From contig CAZYNH010000015.1 of assembly GCA_964648295.1 (NCBI GenBank), forward strand, positions 1 to 56,581: DNA of 56,581 nt. The letters are read 5' to 3'. Positions 33,487 through 42,636 of the stretch are shown piece after piece. A model generated the notes under the pieces. It was not told the DNA's origin and did no database searches. It was given only the letters and a program-made list of their open reading frames with translations. The position numbers and the translations under genes were made by a program. The stretch comes from UBA4055 sp964648295. GTDB taxonomy: Bacteria > UBA4055. The number at the start of each line of letters is the position of its first letter. The stretch's first letter is position 1.

Positions 33487-34920
33487 ATGAAAAACAGAAC
33501 TATTTATTCAAATCCTCTTACCGAAAGGTATTCTTCAGACGAAATGAGCTATATTTTCAGTCCCGAATTCAAGTTCAGGACATGGAGAAAACTCTGGATA
33601 GCTCTTGCTGAGGCGGAAAAAGAACTCGGGCTGAATATAACTGATGAACAGATCAGTGAACTGAAAAATTTCGCCGATGATATAAACTATGACGAAGCCG
33701 AGGCAAGAGAAAAGGTCGTCAGGCACGATGTGATGAGCCATGTACACGCTTACGGTCTTCAATGCCCCAAAGCAAAAGGCATAATTCACCTGGGAGCTAC
33801 CTCCGCTTATGTAGGTGACAACACTGACCTTATACAGTATAAGGAAGGACTTCTTGAAGTAAGAAAGAAACTGATTTCGCTCCTAAGAAAAATGAGTGAT
33901 TTTGCTCTGAAGGAAAAGGAAAGGCCCACCCTCGGATTCACGCATTATCAGGCGGCACAGATAACGACAGTGGGGAAGAGGTGCTGCCTGTGGATGAACG
34001 AGTTCGTTCTCGATCTTGAGGAGATAGATTTCTGCCTGTCAACACTCAAATTCAGAGGTGTTAAGGGTACGACCGGCACGCAGGCATCTTTTATGGAGCT
34101 TTTTGACAATGAGGAGGAAAAAGTCAAAAAGCTGGATGATATGGTTACTGAGAAAATGGGATTTGATAAAAAATTCATAATTACAGGCCAGACCTACACG
34201 AGAAAGCTCGATTCGAGAGTGATGCAGTGCCTTTCATCTCTAGCCCAGTCCGCGCATAAGACCACAAACGATATCAGGTTGCTGCAGAACTTAAAAGAGA
34301 TCGAAGAGCCGTTCGAAAAGAGCCAGATAGGATCGTCCGCGATGGCATATAAAAGGAATCCGATGCGCTCGGAAAGAGTATCGTCGCTGTCAAAATACAT
34401 TATCTCGTTATACGGTTCGACAGCAATGACTTCAGCGACGCAATGGTTCGAGCGAACTCTCGACGACAGCGCCAACAAGCGACTGGCAATCCCTGAAGCC
34501 TTTCTCGCTGCGGATGCGGTACTGATCATACTGATCAACATCTTCGATGGTCTTGTTGTTTACCCTAAACAGATAGAAAAAAGGCTCGCCGCGGAGATCC
34601 CGTTCATGGCTACGGAGAATATAATCATGAACGCGGTGAAGAAAGGGGGAGACCGGCAGGAGCTTCACGAGAGGATCAGAGAACTTTCGATGGAAGCGGG
34701 AAGGAATGTCAAGGACAGAGGACTTGAGAACAATCTTCTGGAACTTATAGCTTCAGATAGAAATTTCGGACTGGATAGAGATGAACTCGATAAAATGACG
34801 GATCCTTCGCTATACACCGGAAGGGCATCCGGACAGGTAGTCGAATTCATTGAAAATGTAATAAACCCTCTGTTGGCAGGAACAGGACATGAGCCTGAGG
34901 ATTTTGAACTGAGAGTTTAG
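33487..34920 (+). CDS. purB: adenylosuccinate lyase
   Basis: This enzyme cleaves adenylosuccinate and SAICAR, two steps of purine synthesis. The 477-residue form has the signature SSAMAYKRNPMRSERVS and the family motifs MSHVHAYGLQCPKAKGIIHLGATSAYVGDN and GFTHYQAAQITTVGKR (catalytic His). Its length and the extended C-terminal domain resemble the eukaryotic-type ADSL, rather than the ~430-residue form of Bacillus. The frame is open from 33385 but crosses the rocD terminator, so the ATG at 33487 (GAGG nine bases ahead) is chosen. Confidence 0.95.
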   Translation: MKNRTIYSNPLTERYSSDEMSYIFSPEFKFRTWRKLWIALAEAEKELGLNITDEQISELKNFADDINYDEAEAREKVVRHDVMSHVHAYGLQCPKAKGIIHLGATSAYVGDNTDLIQYKEGLLEVRKKLISLLRKMSDFALKEKERPTLGFTHYQAAQITTVGKRCCLWMNEFVLDLEEIDFCLSTLKFRGVKGTTGTQASFMELFDNEEEKVKKLDDMVTEKMGFDKKFIITGQTYTRKLDSRVMQCLSSLAQSAHKTTNDIRLLQNLKEIEEPFEKSQIGSSAMAYKRNPMRSERVSSLSKYIISLYGSTAMTSATQWFERTLDDSANKRLAIPEAFLAADAVLIILINIFDGLVVYPKQIEKRLAAEIPFMATENIIMNAVKKGGDRQELHERIRELSMEAGRNVKDRGLENNLLELIASDRNFGLDRDELDKMTDPSLYTGRASGQVVEFIENVINPLLAGTGHEPEDFELRV

Positions 34921-35105
34921 CTAAAAATGTGCCTGTCTGTTTCGTTGATGTATAAGTGTTAGAATAGATATTACATACAGAATATACACATGCAATACTG
35001 TTAGCTTTATGGAATTTAGCGGATTTCGTAACGAAGGCTTACAAAATTAGTGATTTTTTTGTTTGTGAATAACCTTTGAATAACCTAAATTTCGTAGAAT
35101 GCAGA

Positions 35106-35121
35106 ACACAACAGGTTGTGT
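35106..35121. promoter_or_regulatory. palindrome ACACAAC-AG-GTTGTGT upstream of dnaE
   Basis: This perfect inverted repeat has 7-bp arms and a 2-bp centre, a typical operator geometry. Its centre is 32 bp (three helical turns) from the centre of the next palindrome. Confidence 0.5.
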
Positions 35122-35139
35122 CTGAAAATAATGACGGCA

Positions 35140-35151
35140 ACAATATATTGT
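35140..35151. promoter_or_regulatory. palindrome ACAATATATTGT over dnaE -35 region
   Basis: This perfect 12-bp palindrome sits where the -35 of the TATAAT at 35166 would be. A bound protein there would affect dnaE transcription. Confidence 0.45.
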
Positions 35152-35195
35152 GTTTTTGAAAAAAATATAATATTCAGACGGAAGGGAATCGGCAA

Positions 35196-38100
35196 ATGTC
35201 TTTTGTTCATCTTCACAATCACTCCCACTATTCTATTCTAGACGGCCTCTCAAAGCCTAAAGATATGGTAAAAAAAGCAAAATCGTTTGCTCAGAAAGCA
35301 ATGGCCATTACTGATCACGGTACTCTCATGGGAGCAGTTGATTTTTATCAGGAGGCCGTAAAAGCGGGTATTAAACCTATAATCGGGTCGGAATTCTATA
35401 TCGTAAGCGATATGAACCAGAAAGATAAGAATGAGAGGAGATACCACCTTGTCCTTCTTGCCAAAGATCAGACGGGATATAAAAACCTTTTAAGACTTTC
35501 AACAGAAGCTAATATTAACGGATTTTATTCCAAGCCAAGAATCGACAGGAAAATACTGAAAGAAAATTCAGAAGGGCTTATAGCTTTAAGTGCCTGCATT
35601 GCGGGAGAAGTACCATCAGCCGTCATAGAGAACGATTATTCAGGAGCCAGAGAGGCTGCTCTATGGTATAAAGGAGTCTTCGGTAAAGATAGTTTTTATC
35701 TTGAAATCCAGTACCATCCCGATATAAAAGATCAGGATAAGGCAAATAAAGGTCTTATAGAGCTGTCAAAAGAGCTTGGTATAGGTCTGGTGGCAACGAA
35801 CGATTCTCATTATGTGGAAAAAGAGGATGCGGCCATACAGGATGCGCTGATCTGCATCAATACGAACAGGCTGATAAACGAAAAAGACAACAGGATGTGT
35901 ATGCTGGACGGTGATTATTCAATTCTTTCGACCGAACAGATGGAAAAATACTTCAGGGATGTTCCGGAGGCACTGGAAAACACAGTAAAAATAGCGGAAA
36001 TGTGCAATCTCAAGATAGAATTCGACCAGAAACTCCTTCCAAAGTTCAGTTGTCCTTCGGATATGACGGAAGACGCCTATCTGAAATTGTTGTGCGATGA
36101 AGGCTTAAAGACGAGATACGGCATAGTCAGGAACGGAGAGGAGATATCTCTTAACGGCAGGCCGGAAAAAGAGCTTCCGATGCCTGTCAAAGATATCATT
36201 GACAGCCTTGACTTCGAACTTGAAGTCGTGAGAAAGATGGGTTTTCCCGGTTATTTTCTCATAGTGCAGGATTTTGTCAACTGGGCAAAATCGAACGGCG
36301 TTCTTGTAGGGCCCGGAAGAGGTTCCGCGGCCGGTTCAATAATTTCGTATCTTACCGGAATCACCAACATAGACCCTTTAAAATACGGACTGCTCTTTGA
36401 GAGGTTCCTTAACCCCGACAGGATATCGATGCCCGATATTGATATCGATTTTCAGGATGACGGAAGAGAAAAAGTCCTGGATTATGTAAGGAAGAAGTAC
36501 GGTAGTGACAATGTGGCTCAGGTGGTAACATATCAGACTATGGGTGCCAAGAACTCGATCAGGGACATAGGCCGCGTTATGAGCGTTCCGCTTGATGATG
36601 TCAACAGAATATCAAACCTGATATCAGGGAAACCGGGAACCACGATAGAAGCATCACTGAAAGAGAAAGAATTCAAAAAATTCTATGAGGATAATCCTCA
36701 ATTCAGAGACCTCATTGATATGGCCAACAGGATCGAGGGAACGATCAGGGGTACAGGAACGCACGCATGCGCAGTCATAATTAGCGGTTCGCCGGTATCG
36801 GAGACCGTTCCGCTGCAGTATCCTCCAAGAGAAAAAGGAACGGTAATAACTCAGTATGAAGGTACCCAGCTGGATAAGATCGGTTTGCTGAAGATGGATT
36901 TTCTGGGTATTAGAAACCTGACCATAATAGCCGAGACGATCGATTTTATCAAAAAATACAAGGGTGTTGAGATAGACATTGATAAAATTCCTTTCGATGA
37001 CAAAAAAACATTCAGGCTATATTCAAAAGGTATAACCAACGGTGTATTCCAGTTCGAATCTGAGGGTATGAAAAAATATTTAAAGGACCTCAAACCGAAC
37101 AGGTTCGAGGATCTTGTGGCCATGAACGCTCTTTACAGGCCCGGCCCGCTTCAGTACATACCTGATTTTATTGACAGAAAGCACGGCAGAAAACCTATCG
37201 TTTATGACCACCCGCTTATGGAAAAATACCTGAAGGGAACGTACGGGATTACCGTTTATCAGGAACAGGTCATGCTTCTTTCAAGAGAGCTGGCCGGCTT
37301 TACACGCGGAGAATCCGATAACCTGCGGAAAGCTATGGGCAAAAAAATTAAATCTATGATAGCCGAACTTAAGGAAAAATTCATAAACGGCTGCCTCAAT
37401 AATCCGTCATATACGGACAGGTTTGTTCCTTCACAATCTTATAAAGACCCGAAAGCTCTCGCGGAAAAAATATGGTCAGACTGGGAGGCTTTCGGGGATT
37501 ACGCTTTCAATAAATCACACTCCGTATGTTATGCTTATGTTTCGTATGAAACAGCTTATCTCAAGGCTAATTACCCGGTCGAGTTCATGAGCGCGATGCT
37601 CAACAGCGTTAAGGATAAATCCGACGATGTTTTAAAATACATTGAGGAATGCGAGAATCTCGGTATAAAGATAGTTCCGCCGGATGTGAATTTCAGTCAG
37701 AACACATTTGCCCCGACCGAAGACGGGTCAATAGCGTTCGGATTACAGGCTATCAAAAATGTAGGCGGTAAAGCGATCGAGAATATAATCGAGACAAGAG
37801 AGAAAAGCGGCCGGTTCAGGAATATATATGATTTTCTGGAAAGAGCGGATATGTCCAGGGTCAACAGAAGGATACTCGAGTATCTTGCCAAGGCGGGCGC
37901 GCTTGACTCTCTGGGGCATTTCAGGTCGCAGATCACTGAAGCGCTTGATGTTCTCATACCGCATTTTCAGCAGTTCGCATCAAGAAAAGCAGAATGGGGA
38001 ATAAGCCTTTTCGGAGAATCTTCCGACGAAGAACTGAAGGTTGACCATCCGCCTCTGCCCCTGATAGACGAGTGGGACAAAAGCGTGCTCTTAGAGAATG

Positions 38101-38714
38101 AGAAAGAACTTATAGGACTGTATGTATCAGGGCATCCGCTGGACGATCATAAGGAAATATTAATTTCTTTTTCAACAGGCAAAAAGCTGGATGTAGAAAA
38201 CTTCGGACATGAAGAAAAGATTACGATCGGCGGCCTTGTAAAGAGTTTGAGCGTCAAATCCACAAAAGCCGGAAAGGATATGGCTTCTGTGAACCTGCTT
38301 ACACTTCACGAAGAAATTGAATTTCCTGTATTTCCTCAGTTGTATGAAAAGGTGAAGGATATTCTTCATACAGGCGAAATCCTGTTCTTCAAAGTTAGTG
38401 TTTCCAACCGGGATGGGGAGCTCAAGATATTCCCGGAAGAGATATTCGACCTGAAATTCGCAACCGATAAGTTTAAATCAAGCACAAAAAAGATCCGGAT
38501 AAATATCACTCCCGCCGAATTCGACGAGATCGCGGCGAGGGAATTGTTAGCCTTTATTGAAGACAACAAAGGCGACAAGGAACTGTATTTCAGGATATCT
38601 GTGAACAATGAGAGCTTTAATTTAAAATCAGAATCATACAAAGTGAACGGCACTGTTCAGTTCATTAAAGGGCTGAAGGATATACTCGGCGAAGACAGTA
38701 TTGAATTTAAATAA
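35196..38714 (+). CDS. dnaE: DNA polymerase III alpha subunit
   Basis: This is the replicative polymerase, 1172 residues, normal for DnaE1. The PHP domain opens with FVHLHNHSHYSILDG and contains ITDHGTLMGAVDF and ATNDSHYV. The palm carries GPGRGSAAGSIISY and the catalytic PDIDIDF; then ATGTHACAVIISG-like RGTGTHAC, the fingers and the beta-clamp-binding region follow. The C-terminal OB-fold (ITIGGLVKSLSVKSTKAGKDM) and a tail domain close it. A GGAAGG precedes the ATG by about ten bases. Most PHP metal-ligand positions look kept, so a proofreading PHP is possible. Probably first gene of the run continuing to rnhB. Confidence 0.97.
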   Translation: MSFVHLHNHSHYSILDGLSKPKDMVKKAKSFAQKAMAITDHGTLMGAVDFYQEAVKAGIKPIIGSEFYIVSDMNQKDKNERRYHLVLLAKDQTGYKNLLRLSTEANINGFYSKPRIDRKILKENSEGLIALSACIAGEVPSAVIENDYSGAREAALWYKGVFGKDSFYLEIQYHPDIKDQDKANKGLIELSKELGIGLVATNDSHYVEKEDAAIQDALICINTNRLINEKDNRMCMLDGDYSILSTEQMEKYFRDVPEALENTVKIAEMCNLKIEFDQKLLPKFSCPSDMTEDAYLKLLCDEGLKTRYGIVRNGEEISLNGRPEKELPMPVKDIIDSLDFELEVVRKMGFPGYFLIVQDFVNWAKSNGVLVGPGRGSAAGSIISYLTGITNIDPLKYGLLFERFLNPDRISMPDIDIDFQDDGREKVLDYVRKKYGSDNVAQVVTYQTMGAKNSIRDIGRVMSVPLDDVNRISNLISGKPGTTIEASLKEKEFKKFYEDNPQFRDLIDMANRIEGTIRGTGTHACAVIISGSPVSETVPLQYPPREKGTVITQYEGTQLDKIGLLKMDFLGIRNLTIIAETIDFIKKYKGVEIDIDKIPFDDKKTFRLYSKGITNGVFQFESEGMKKYLKDLKPNRFEDLVAMNALYRPGPLQYIPDFIDRKHGRKPIVYDHPLMEKYLKGTYGITVYQEQVMLLSRELAGFTRGESDNLRKAMGKKIKSMIAELKEKFINGCLNNPSYTDRFVPSQSYKDPKALAEKIWSDWEAFGDYAFNKSHSVCYAYVSYETAYLKANYPVEFMSAMLNSVKDKSDDVLKYIEECENLGIKIVPPDVNFSQNTFAPTEDGSIAFGLQAIKNVGGKAIENIIETREKSGRFRNIYDFLERADMSRVNRRILEYLAKAGALDSLGHFRSQITEALDVLIPHFQQFASRKAEWGISLFGESSDEELKVDHPPLPLIDEWDKSVLLENEKELIGLYVSGHPLDDHKEILISFSTGKKLDVENFGHEEKITIGGLVKSLSVKSTKAGKDMASVNLLTLHEEIEFPVFPQLYEKVKDILHTGEILFFKVSVSNRDGELKIFPEEIFDLKFATDKFKSSTKKIRINITPAEFDEIAARELLAFIEDNKGDKELYFRISVNNESFNLKSESYKVNGTVQFIKGLKDILGEDSIEFK

Positions 38715-38736
38715 ATGTACCTGATTTTTATCGAAA

Positions 38737-38766
38737 TTGATTTGTAAATCCGCTATTATTTATTAT
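38737..38766 (+). promoter_or_regulatory. possible promoter just ahead of rnhB
   Basis: TTGATT (38737-38742), 18 bases, then TATTAT (38761-38766) end only ten bases before the ATG. If used, the message would be almost leaderless, which fits the missing Shine-Dalgarno. Confidence 0.3.
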
Positions 38767-38776
38767 ATTGTACCCT

Positions 38777-39424
38777 ATGGAGAATATTTTTTTCGGTAAA
38801 GGGCGCCTTTTCAAGTACGAGACTGAATTGTACCTGAAGGGGTATAGGCTCATAGCGGGCGTCGATGAGGCAGGACGGGGACCGCTTGCAGGACCGGTGG
38901 TGGCCGCGGCCGTTATATTCAAGCAGGGCACCGAGGTAGAAGGTGTTGACGATTCCAAAAAGCTTTCCCCAAAGACAAGAGAGAGGCTTTTTTACGAGAT
39001 AAGAAAACGGGCCCTGACTTACGGGATCGGAATGATATCCAGCGGCCGGATAGACGAAATAGATATCTTAAGGGCCACTTTCGAGGCGATGAAAAGAGCC
39101 GTATCAAGATTGAGCCTCGATCCTGATTTCATTCTGATCGACGGCCGCGACGAACCTTTTGATACCGACAGGCAGTTGAGCATAATAAAGGGTGACAGCC
39201 TGTCCTACTCGATCGCGGCAGCATCGATACTCGCCAAGGTTACCAGGGACAAGATAATGAACTTCTACGACAGGATATATCCGCAATACAATTTTGTATC
39301 GAACAAAGGATATGCGACTCCCGATCATATAGAGGCGATAAAGAAATTCGGCAGATGCCAGATTCACAGAAAAAGCTTCAGGCTGAAGTTCGAAAAGGAC
39401 TCTCAGCTGCATTTTGAAATCTGA
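38777..39424 (+). CDS. rnhB: ribonuclease HII
   Basis: This enzyme removes ribonucleotides and RNA from RNA-DNA hybrids. The 215 residues carry the signature IAGVDEAGRGPLAGPVVAAAV with the catalytic Asp-Glu pair, a later FILIDGRDE, and SYSIAAASILAKVTRD. The frame opens at a TTG at 38768, but the ATG at 38777 is preferred; no good ribosome site precedes either. It lies 62 bases after dnaE and 12 before a glycosyltransferase gene. Confidence 0.95.
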   Translation: MENIFFGKGRLFKYETELYLKGYRLIAGVDEAGRGPLAGPVVAAAVIFKQGTEVEGVDDSKKLSPKTRERLFYEIRKRALTYGIGMISSGRIDEIDILRATFEAMKRAVSRLSLDPDFILIDGRDEPFDTDRQLSIIKGDSLSYSIAAASILAKVTRDKIMNFYDRIYPQYNFVSNKGYATPDHIEAIKKFGRCQIHRKSFRLKFEKDSQLHFEI

Positions 39425-39436
39425 CAGAGGTTATGT

Positions 39437-40591
39437 TTGATCTACTTTATAACAATACTCTTCATTTCAGCGTTCATATATGTGAGCTATGTTGAGAATT
39501 TCAGGAGCGGCCTCGTTAGGATAAAAACCAGGATGCCTGAGATAAAGGCCGAAGATCTTCCTCAGCTGACTGTGATAATACCTGCCAGGAACGAAGAGAA
39601 GAATATTGCCGAAACAGTCAATTCTGTTATGAACCAGAATTATCCCGAGACACTGTTCAATGTTATAGCGGTAAACGACAGATCCTCAGACAGGACGGGC
39701 GAGATCATGGATGAGATGTCAAGGATTCACAACAATCTTTCCGTCATTCACATAAAAGAGGTGTCCAAGACCATTTCTCCAAAGAAAAACGCGATCCTGA
39801 CAGCGGTAAGATCGACGGACAGGGAGATAATTATAACTACTGACGGGGACTGCGTTCACGACAGGAACTGGATCCGGTCGCTTGTCGCGCCTGTTGTTAA
39901 TTCAGGGAACGAAAATATCGGAATAGTAGCCGGGCTGAGCGTGTTTAAAAAAGAATATGCCGGTATATTTGAAGAGATATGGCAGAATATGCAGAACATT
40001 GATTATATCTCTCATTCTCTCATTGCGGCGGGTTCTATCGGGAACGGCCGTGCCTTTACAGCAAACGGAAGCAATTTTCTGGCAAAAAGGCAGCTCTATG
40101 AAAAGGAAGAGAACAATTTTAAGGGAGAGCTCGCTTCGGGTGACGATTTCTTTATGATACAGGCCGCAAAAGAAAGCAATTACAGATTAAGATTCGTGTT
40201 CAACAGAGAGAGCATTGTGAGAACAAAGCCGGTTGACAGCATTAAGGAACTTATTGAGCAGAGAGCCAGATGGGCTTCAAAAGCTACATACGCGTCAGAT
40301 TTCGTTCTATATTTCAGTATCAATACGTTCATTTTTTATACCGGTCTGCTGACGGCGTTCATAATGATGCTTTCGGGCAATATGCCTAAAACGGTCTTTC
40401 TGACCCTGTTTCTGATGAAGCTTGTGCCCGAAACGATATTTCTTTCTTACGGTTTCGGAAAATTCGGCCTTGACTTTAAGCTAAGATATTATCTTCCGCT
40501 TCAGATCGTTCATATACCTTTCAATATATTTGTAGTTCTCAAGAGTAAATTCTCCGGATTTGAATGGAAAGGTATGAAATACAGGCAATAG
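39437..40591 (+). CDS. family 2 glycosyltransferase, membrane-bound
   Basis: The 384-residue protein starts at TTG, with AGAGG seven bases ahead. The nearby ATG at 39433 is out of frame. An N-terminal membrane helix is followed by a GT2 (GT-A) domain: LTVIIPARNEEKNIAETV, AVNDRSSDRTGEI, TTDGDCVHD (DxD-like), SGDDFFMIQAAK and the acceptor motif EQRARWASKATY (Q-R-x-R-W). Three or so C-terminal membrane helices follow. Such enzymes add sugars to lipid or surface glycan acceptors. The target cannot be told. It is part of a run rnhB-GT2-der-response regulator-nucleotidyltransferase. Confidence 0.88.
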   Translation: MIYFITILFISAFIYVSYVENFRSGLVRIKTRMPEIKAEDLPQLTVIIPARNEEKNIAETVNSVMNQNYPETLFNVIAVNDRSSDRTGEIMDEMSRIHNNLSVIHIKEVSKTISPKKNAILTAVRSTDREIIITTDGDCVHDRNWIRSLVAPVVNSGNENIGIVAGLSVFKKEYAGIFEEIWQNMQNIDYISHSLIAAGSIGNGRAFTANGSNFLAKRQLYEKEENNFKGELASGDDFFMIQAAKESNYRLRFVFNRESIVRTKPVDSIKELIEQRARWASKATYASDFVLYFSINTFIFYTGLLTAFIMMLSGNMPKTVFLTLFLMKLVPETIFLSYGFGKFGLDFKLRYYLPLQIVHIPFNIFVVLKSKFSGFEWKGMKYRQ

Positions 40592-40600
40592 AAAAGAGGA

Positions 40601-41923
40601 ATGATGACAAAGAAAATTGTGGCCATAGTCGGAAGACCAAACATAGGTAAATCGACGCTTTACAACAGGATGACGAGATCGAACGACGCCATTGTTGCTG
40701 ATCATTACGGCGTTACAAGGGACAGGAATTACGGACTGGTAAGCTGGTCGGGGAAAGCATTTACTCTAATAGACACGGGCGGATTCGTTCCGGAAACAAA
40801 GGAATTCTTTGAATCGATGATAAGATCACAGATAGAAATCGCTATTGACGAGGCGGATGTTATAGTATTTATGGTCGATTCGAGGACCGGTATATCGGCG
40901 ATAGACAACGACATCGTCAAGATACTTCAGAAGACAAATAAAAAGATAATTGTGGCTGTTAACAAGATCGACGAAATCAAGGACGAGCCGTATGTTTCGG
41001 AGTTTTATAATCTGGGTCTCGGCGAACCTGTGGGTATTTCGGCCATGAACGGCAGGAATATGGGCAGTTTCATGGATATGATAACAGCAGGTATCCCTTC
41101 CGAGTCGGAGGAGAAGAAAGAGACTGAAGACACAAGGCTGAAGATCGCCGTGATCGGAAAACCAAATGTAGGTAAATCATCACTTATTAATACTCTGCTT
41201 GATAAGGATAAGATGATCGTGTCGGACATCCCGGGGACTACCAGAGATTCTATCGATTCAGTTTTCAGTTACAGGAAAGAGGAGATTGTTCTTATTGACA
41301 CCGCCGGCCTCAGAAAGCGTAAAAAAGTGCGTGAAAGCCTGGAGTTCTATTCGCTTATCAGGACCCTGAGAGCTATAGAAAGGGCAGATGTTGTAATCCT
41401 GATGATAGATGCTCTTGAGGGTCTGACGAAACAGGATATAGACATTCTTATTGAGGCTAAAAAGCTTAACAAAGGCCTTATGATAGCTGTAAACAAGTGG
41501 GATCTGGTTAAGGAAAAGGAGACAAATACCACAAGAGATTACGAGAAGTATTTGAGAAACAGCCTTGAATGGCTTACATATGTGGAGATAAAATTCGTTT
41601 CCGTTCTGGAGAAACAGAGATTGTTTAAGCTGCTCGATCTTGCATCAGATATAAATAAAAGAAAAAGGATCAGGATCAGCACGCCCGAGCTCAATGAGTT
41701 TCTCTCCGGTATTACAAAGACCCATACCCCGCCGTCGGTGAACGGGAAATTTTTAAATATTAAATATGTGACCCAGACATCATCCAACCCTCCGGTGTTC
41801 TCCTTTTTTCTTAACGAGCCTGCGCTTCTAAAAGAGAATTATAAACGTTTTCTTGAGAAAAGAATGAGAGAGAAATATGATCTTAAAGGAGTGCCTGTTG
41901 TTCTAAGATTTCTAAAAAAATAG
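40601..41923 (+). CDS. der: ribosome-assembly GTPase Der (EngA)
   Basis: This protein has two tandem GTPase domains acting in 50S ribosome maturation. G1 motifs GRPNIGKST and GKPNVGKSS, G3 DTGG and DTAG, and G4 NKID and NKWD are visible, followed by a KH-like C-terminal domain (about 350-440). At 440 residues it is the usual length. GAGGA precedes the start, which could be either of two adjacent ATG codons (40601 or 40604). It lies nine bases after the glycosyltransferase gene. Confidence 0.97.
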   Translation: MMTKKIVAIVGRPNIGKSTLYNRMTRSNDAIVADHYGVTRDRNYGLVSWSGKAFTLIDTGGFVPETKEFFESMIRSQIEIAIDEADVIVFMVDSRTGISAIDNDIVKILQKTNKKIIVAVNKIDEIKDEPYVSEFYNLGLGEPVGISAMNGRNMGSFMDMITAGIPSESEEKKETEDTRLKIAVIGKPNVGKSSLINTLLDKDKMIVSDIPGTTRDSIDSVFSYRKEEIVLIDTAGLRKRKKVRESLEFYSLIRTLRAIERADVVILMIDALEGLTKQDIDILIEAKKLNKGLMIAVNKWDLVKEKETNTTRDYEKYLRNSLEWLTYVEIKFVSVLEKQRLFKLLDLASDINKRKRIRISTPELNEFLSGITKTHTPPSVNGKFLNIKYVTQTSSNPPVFSFFLNEPALLKENYKRFLEKRMREKYDLKGVPVVLRFLKK

Positions 41924-41934
41924 GAGAAGGTCTT

Positions 41935-42636
41935 ATGCTCAGATTTGAAAAAGAGAAGATAGTTATTATGATAGTTGACGACGAGCCGATAAATCTTAAG
42001 ATCGTCGATTCGATGCTGAAAATGGAAAATTACAATACTCTGCTCATAAATGATCCTGCCGCAGCATGCGATTCGGCAGTTAAGAATCAGCCTGATGTGA
42101 TACTTCTTGATGTCTCAATGCCGGGCATAAGCGGATTTGAGGTATGTAAACAGCTGAAAAGCAATGTAATGACATCAAAGATACCTGTACTTTTTCTTTC
42201 GGGGCAGAACAGCAGCGAGTTCGTGATCAGAGGTCTCGAAACGGGAGGGCAGGATTATATTACAAAGCCCTTTAACGCTCCGGAACTTCTTGCCAGAGTG
42301 AAGACCCATATCGAGATGAAGATAATGTTCGAGAAGCTGATCGAAGCGGAGCAGATAAAAGCGCTGCACGCGGCTTTGGTCAGCCAGAATCACACCCTTA
42401 ACCAGCTTACAACATCTATACTCGGACAGGCCGAGATACTTGAGATGATTATGAATAAATCCCCGGAATGTAAAAAATGTCTCGATGGAGTAAAAGCTAT
42501 TGAAAAAGCGGCACTTGGTATGGATAAAATAATAAGGAAATTTTCCAATATAAGCAAAATACGGTTCACAAAATACTCGGCTAAAACTGATATGCTTGAT
42601 CTGAACGATTCATTTGTTGATGAGGATGTAAATTAA
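41935..42636 (+). CDS. response regulator with kinase-like DHp tail
   Basis: The 233-residue protein has a receiver domain (about 8-130) with acidic pair Asp15-Asp16, phosphoacceptor Asp59 in ILLDVSMPG and Lys111 in ITKPF. A helical tail follows in which SQNHTLNQLTTSILGQAEIL resembles the H-box of histidine kinases (SHELRTPLTSILGYAEIL-like), His153 being the would-be phosphosite. No HATPase domain follows; the gene ends after ~65 more residues. It may dimerise or act in a phosphorelay. It lies 11 bases after der and overlaps the next gene by one base. Confidence 0.85.
   Translation: MLRFEKEKIVIMIVDDEPINLKIVDSMLKMENYNTLLINDPAAACDSAVKNQPDVILLDVSMPGISGFEVCKQLKSNVMTSKIPVLFLSGQNSSEFVIRGLETGGQDYITKPFNAPELLARVKTHIEMKIMFEKLIEAEQIKALHAALVSQNHTLNQLTTSILGQAEILEMIMNKSPECKKCLDGVKAIEKAALGMDKIIRKFSNISKIRFTKYSAKTDMLDLNDSFVDEDVN

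Larger units (their letters stand above)
34921..35195 (+). other. 275-bp gap before dnaE
   Basis: No gene fits here. The gap holds two palindromes (described separately) and GAATAACCT twice in tandem near 35067-35087. A TATAAT (35166-35171) forms a likely -10 for dnaE, with no matching -35. No clear purB terminator is visible. Confidence 0.6.

Noticed and set aside
35067..35087. DnaA boxes in the GAATAACCT repeats
   Set aside because: They differ from TTATCCACA at key bases, and two copies alone do not make an origin.
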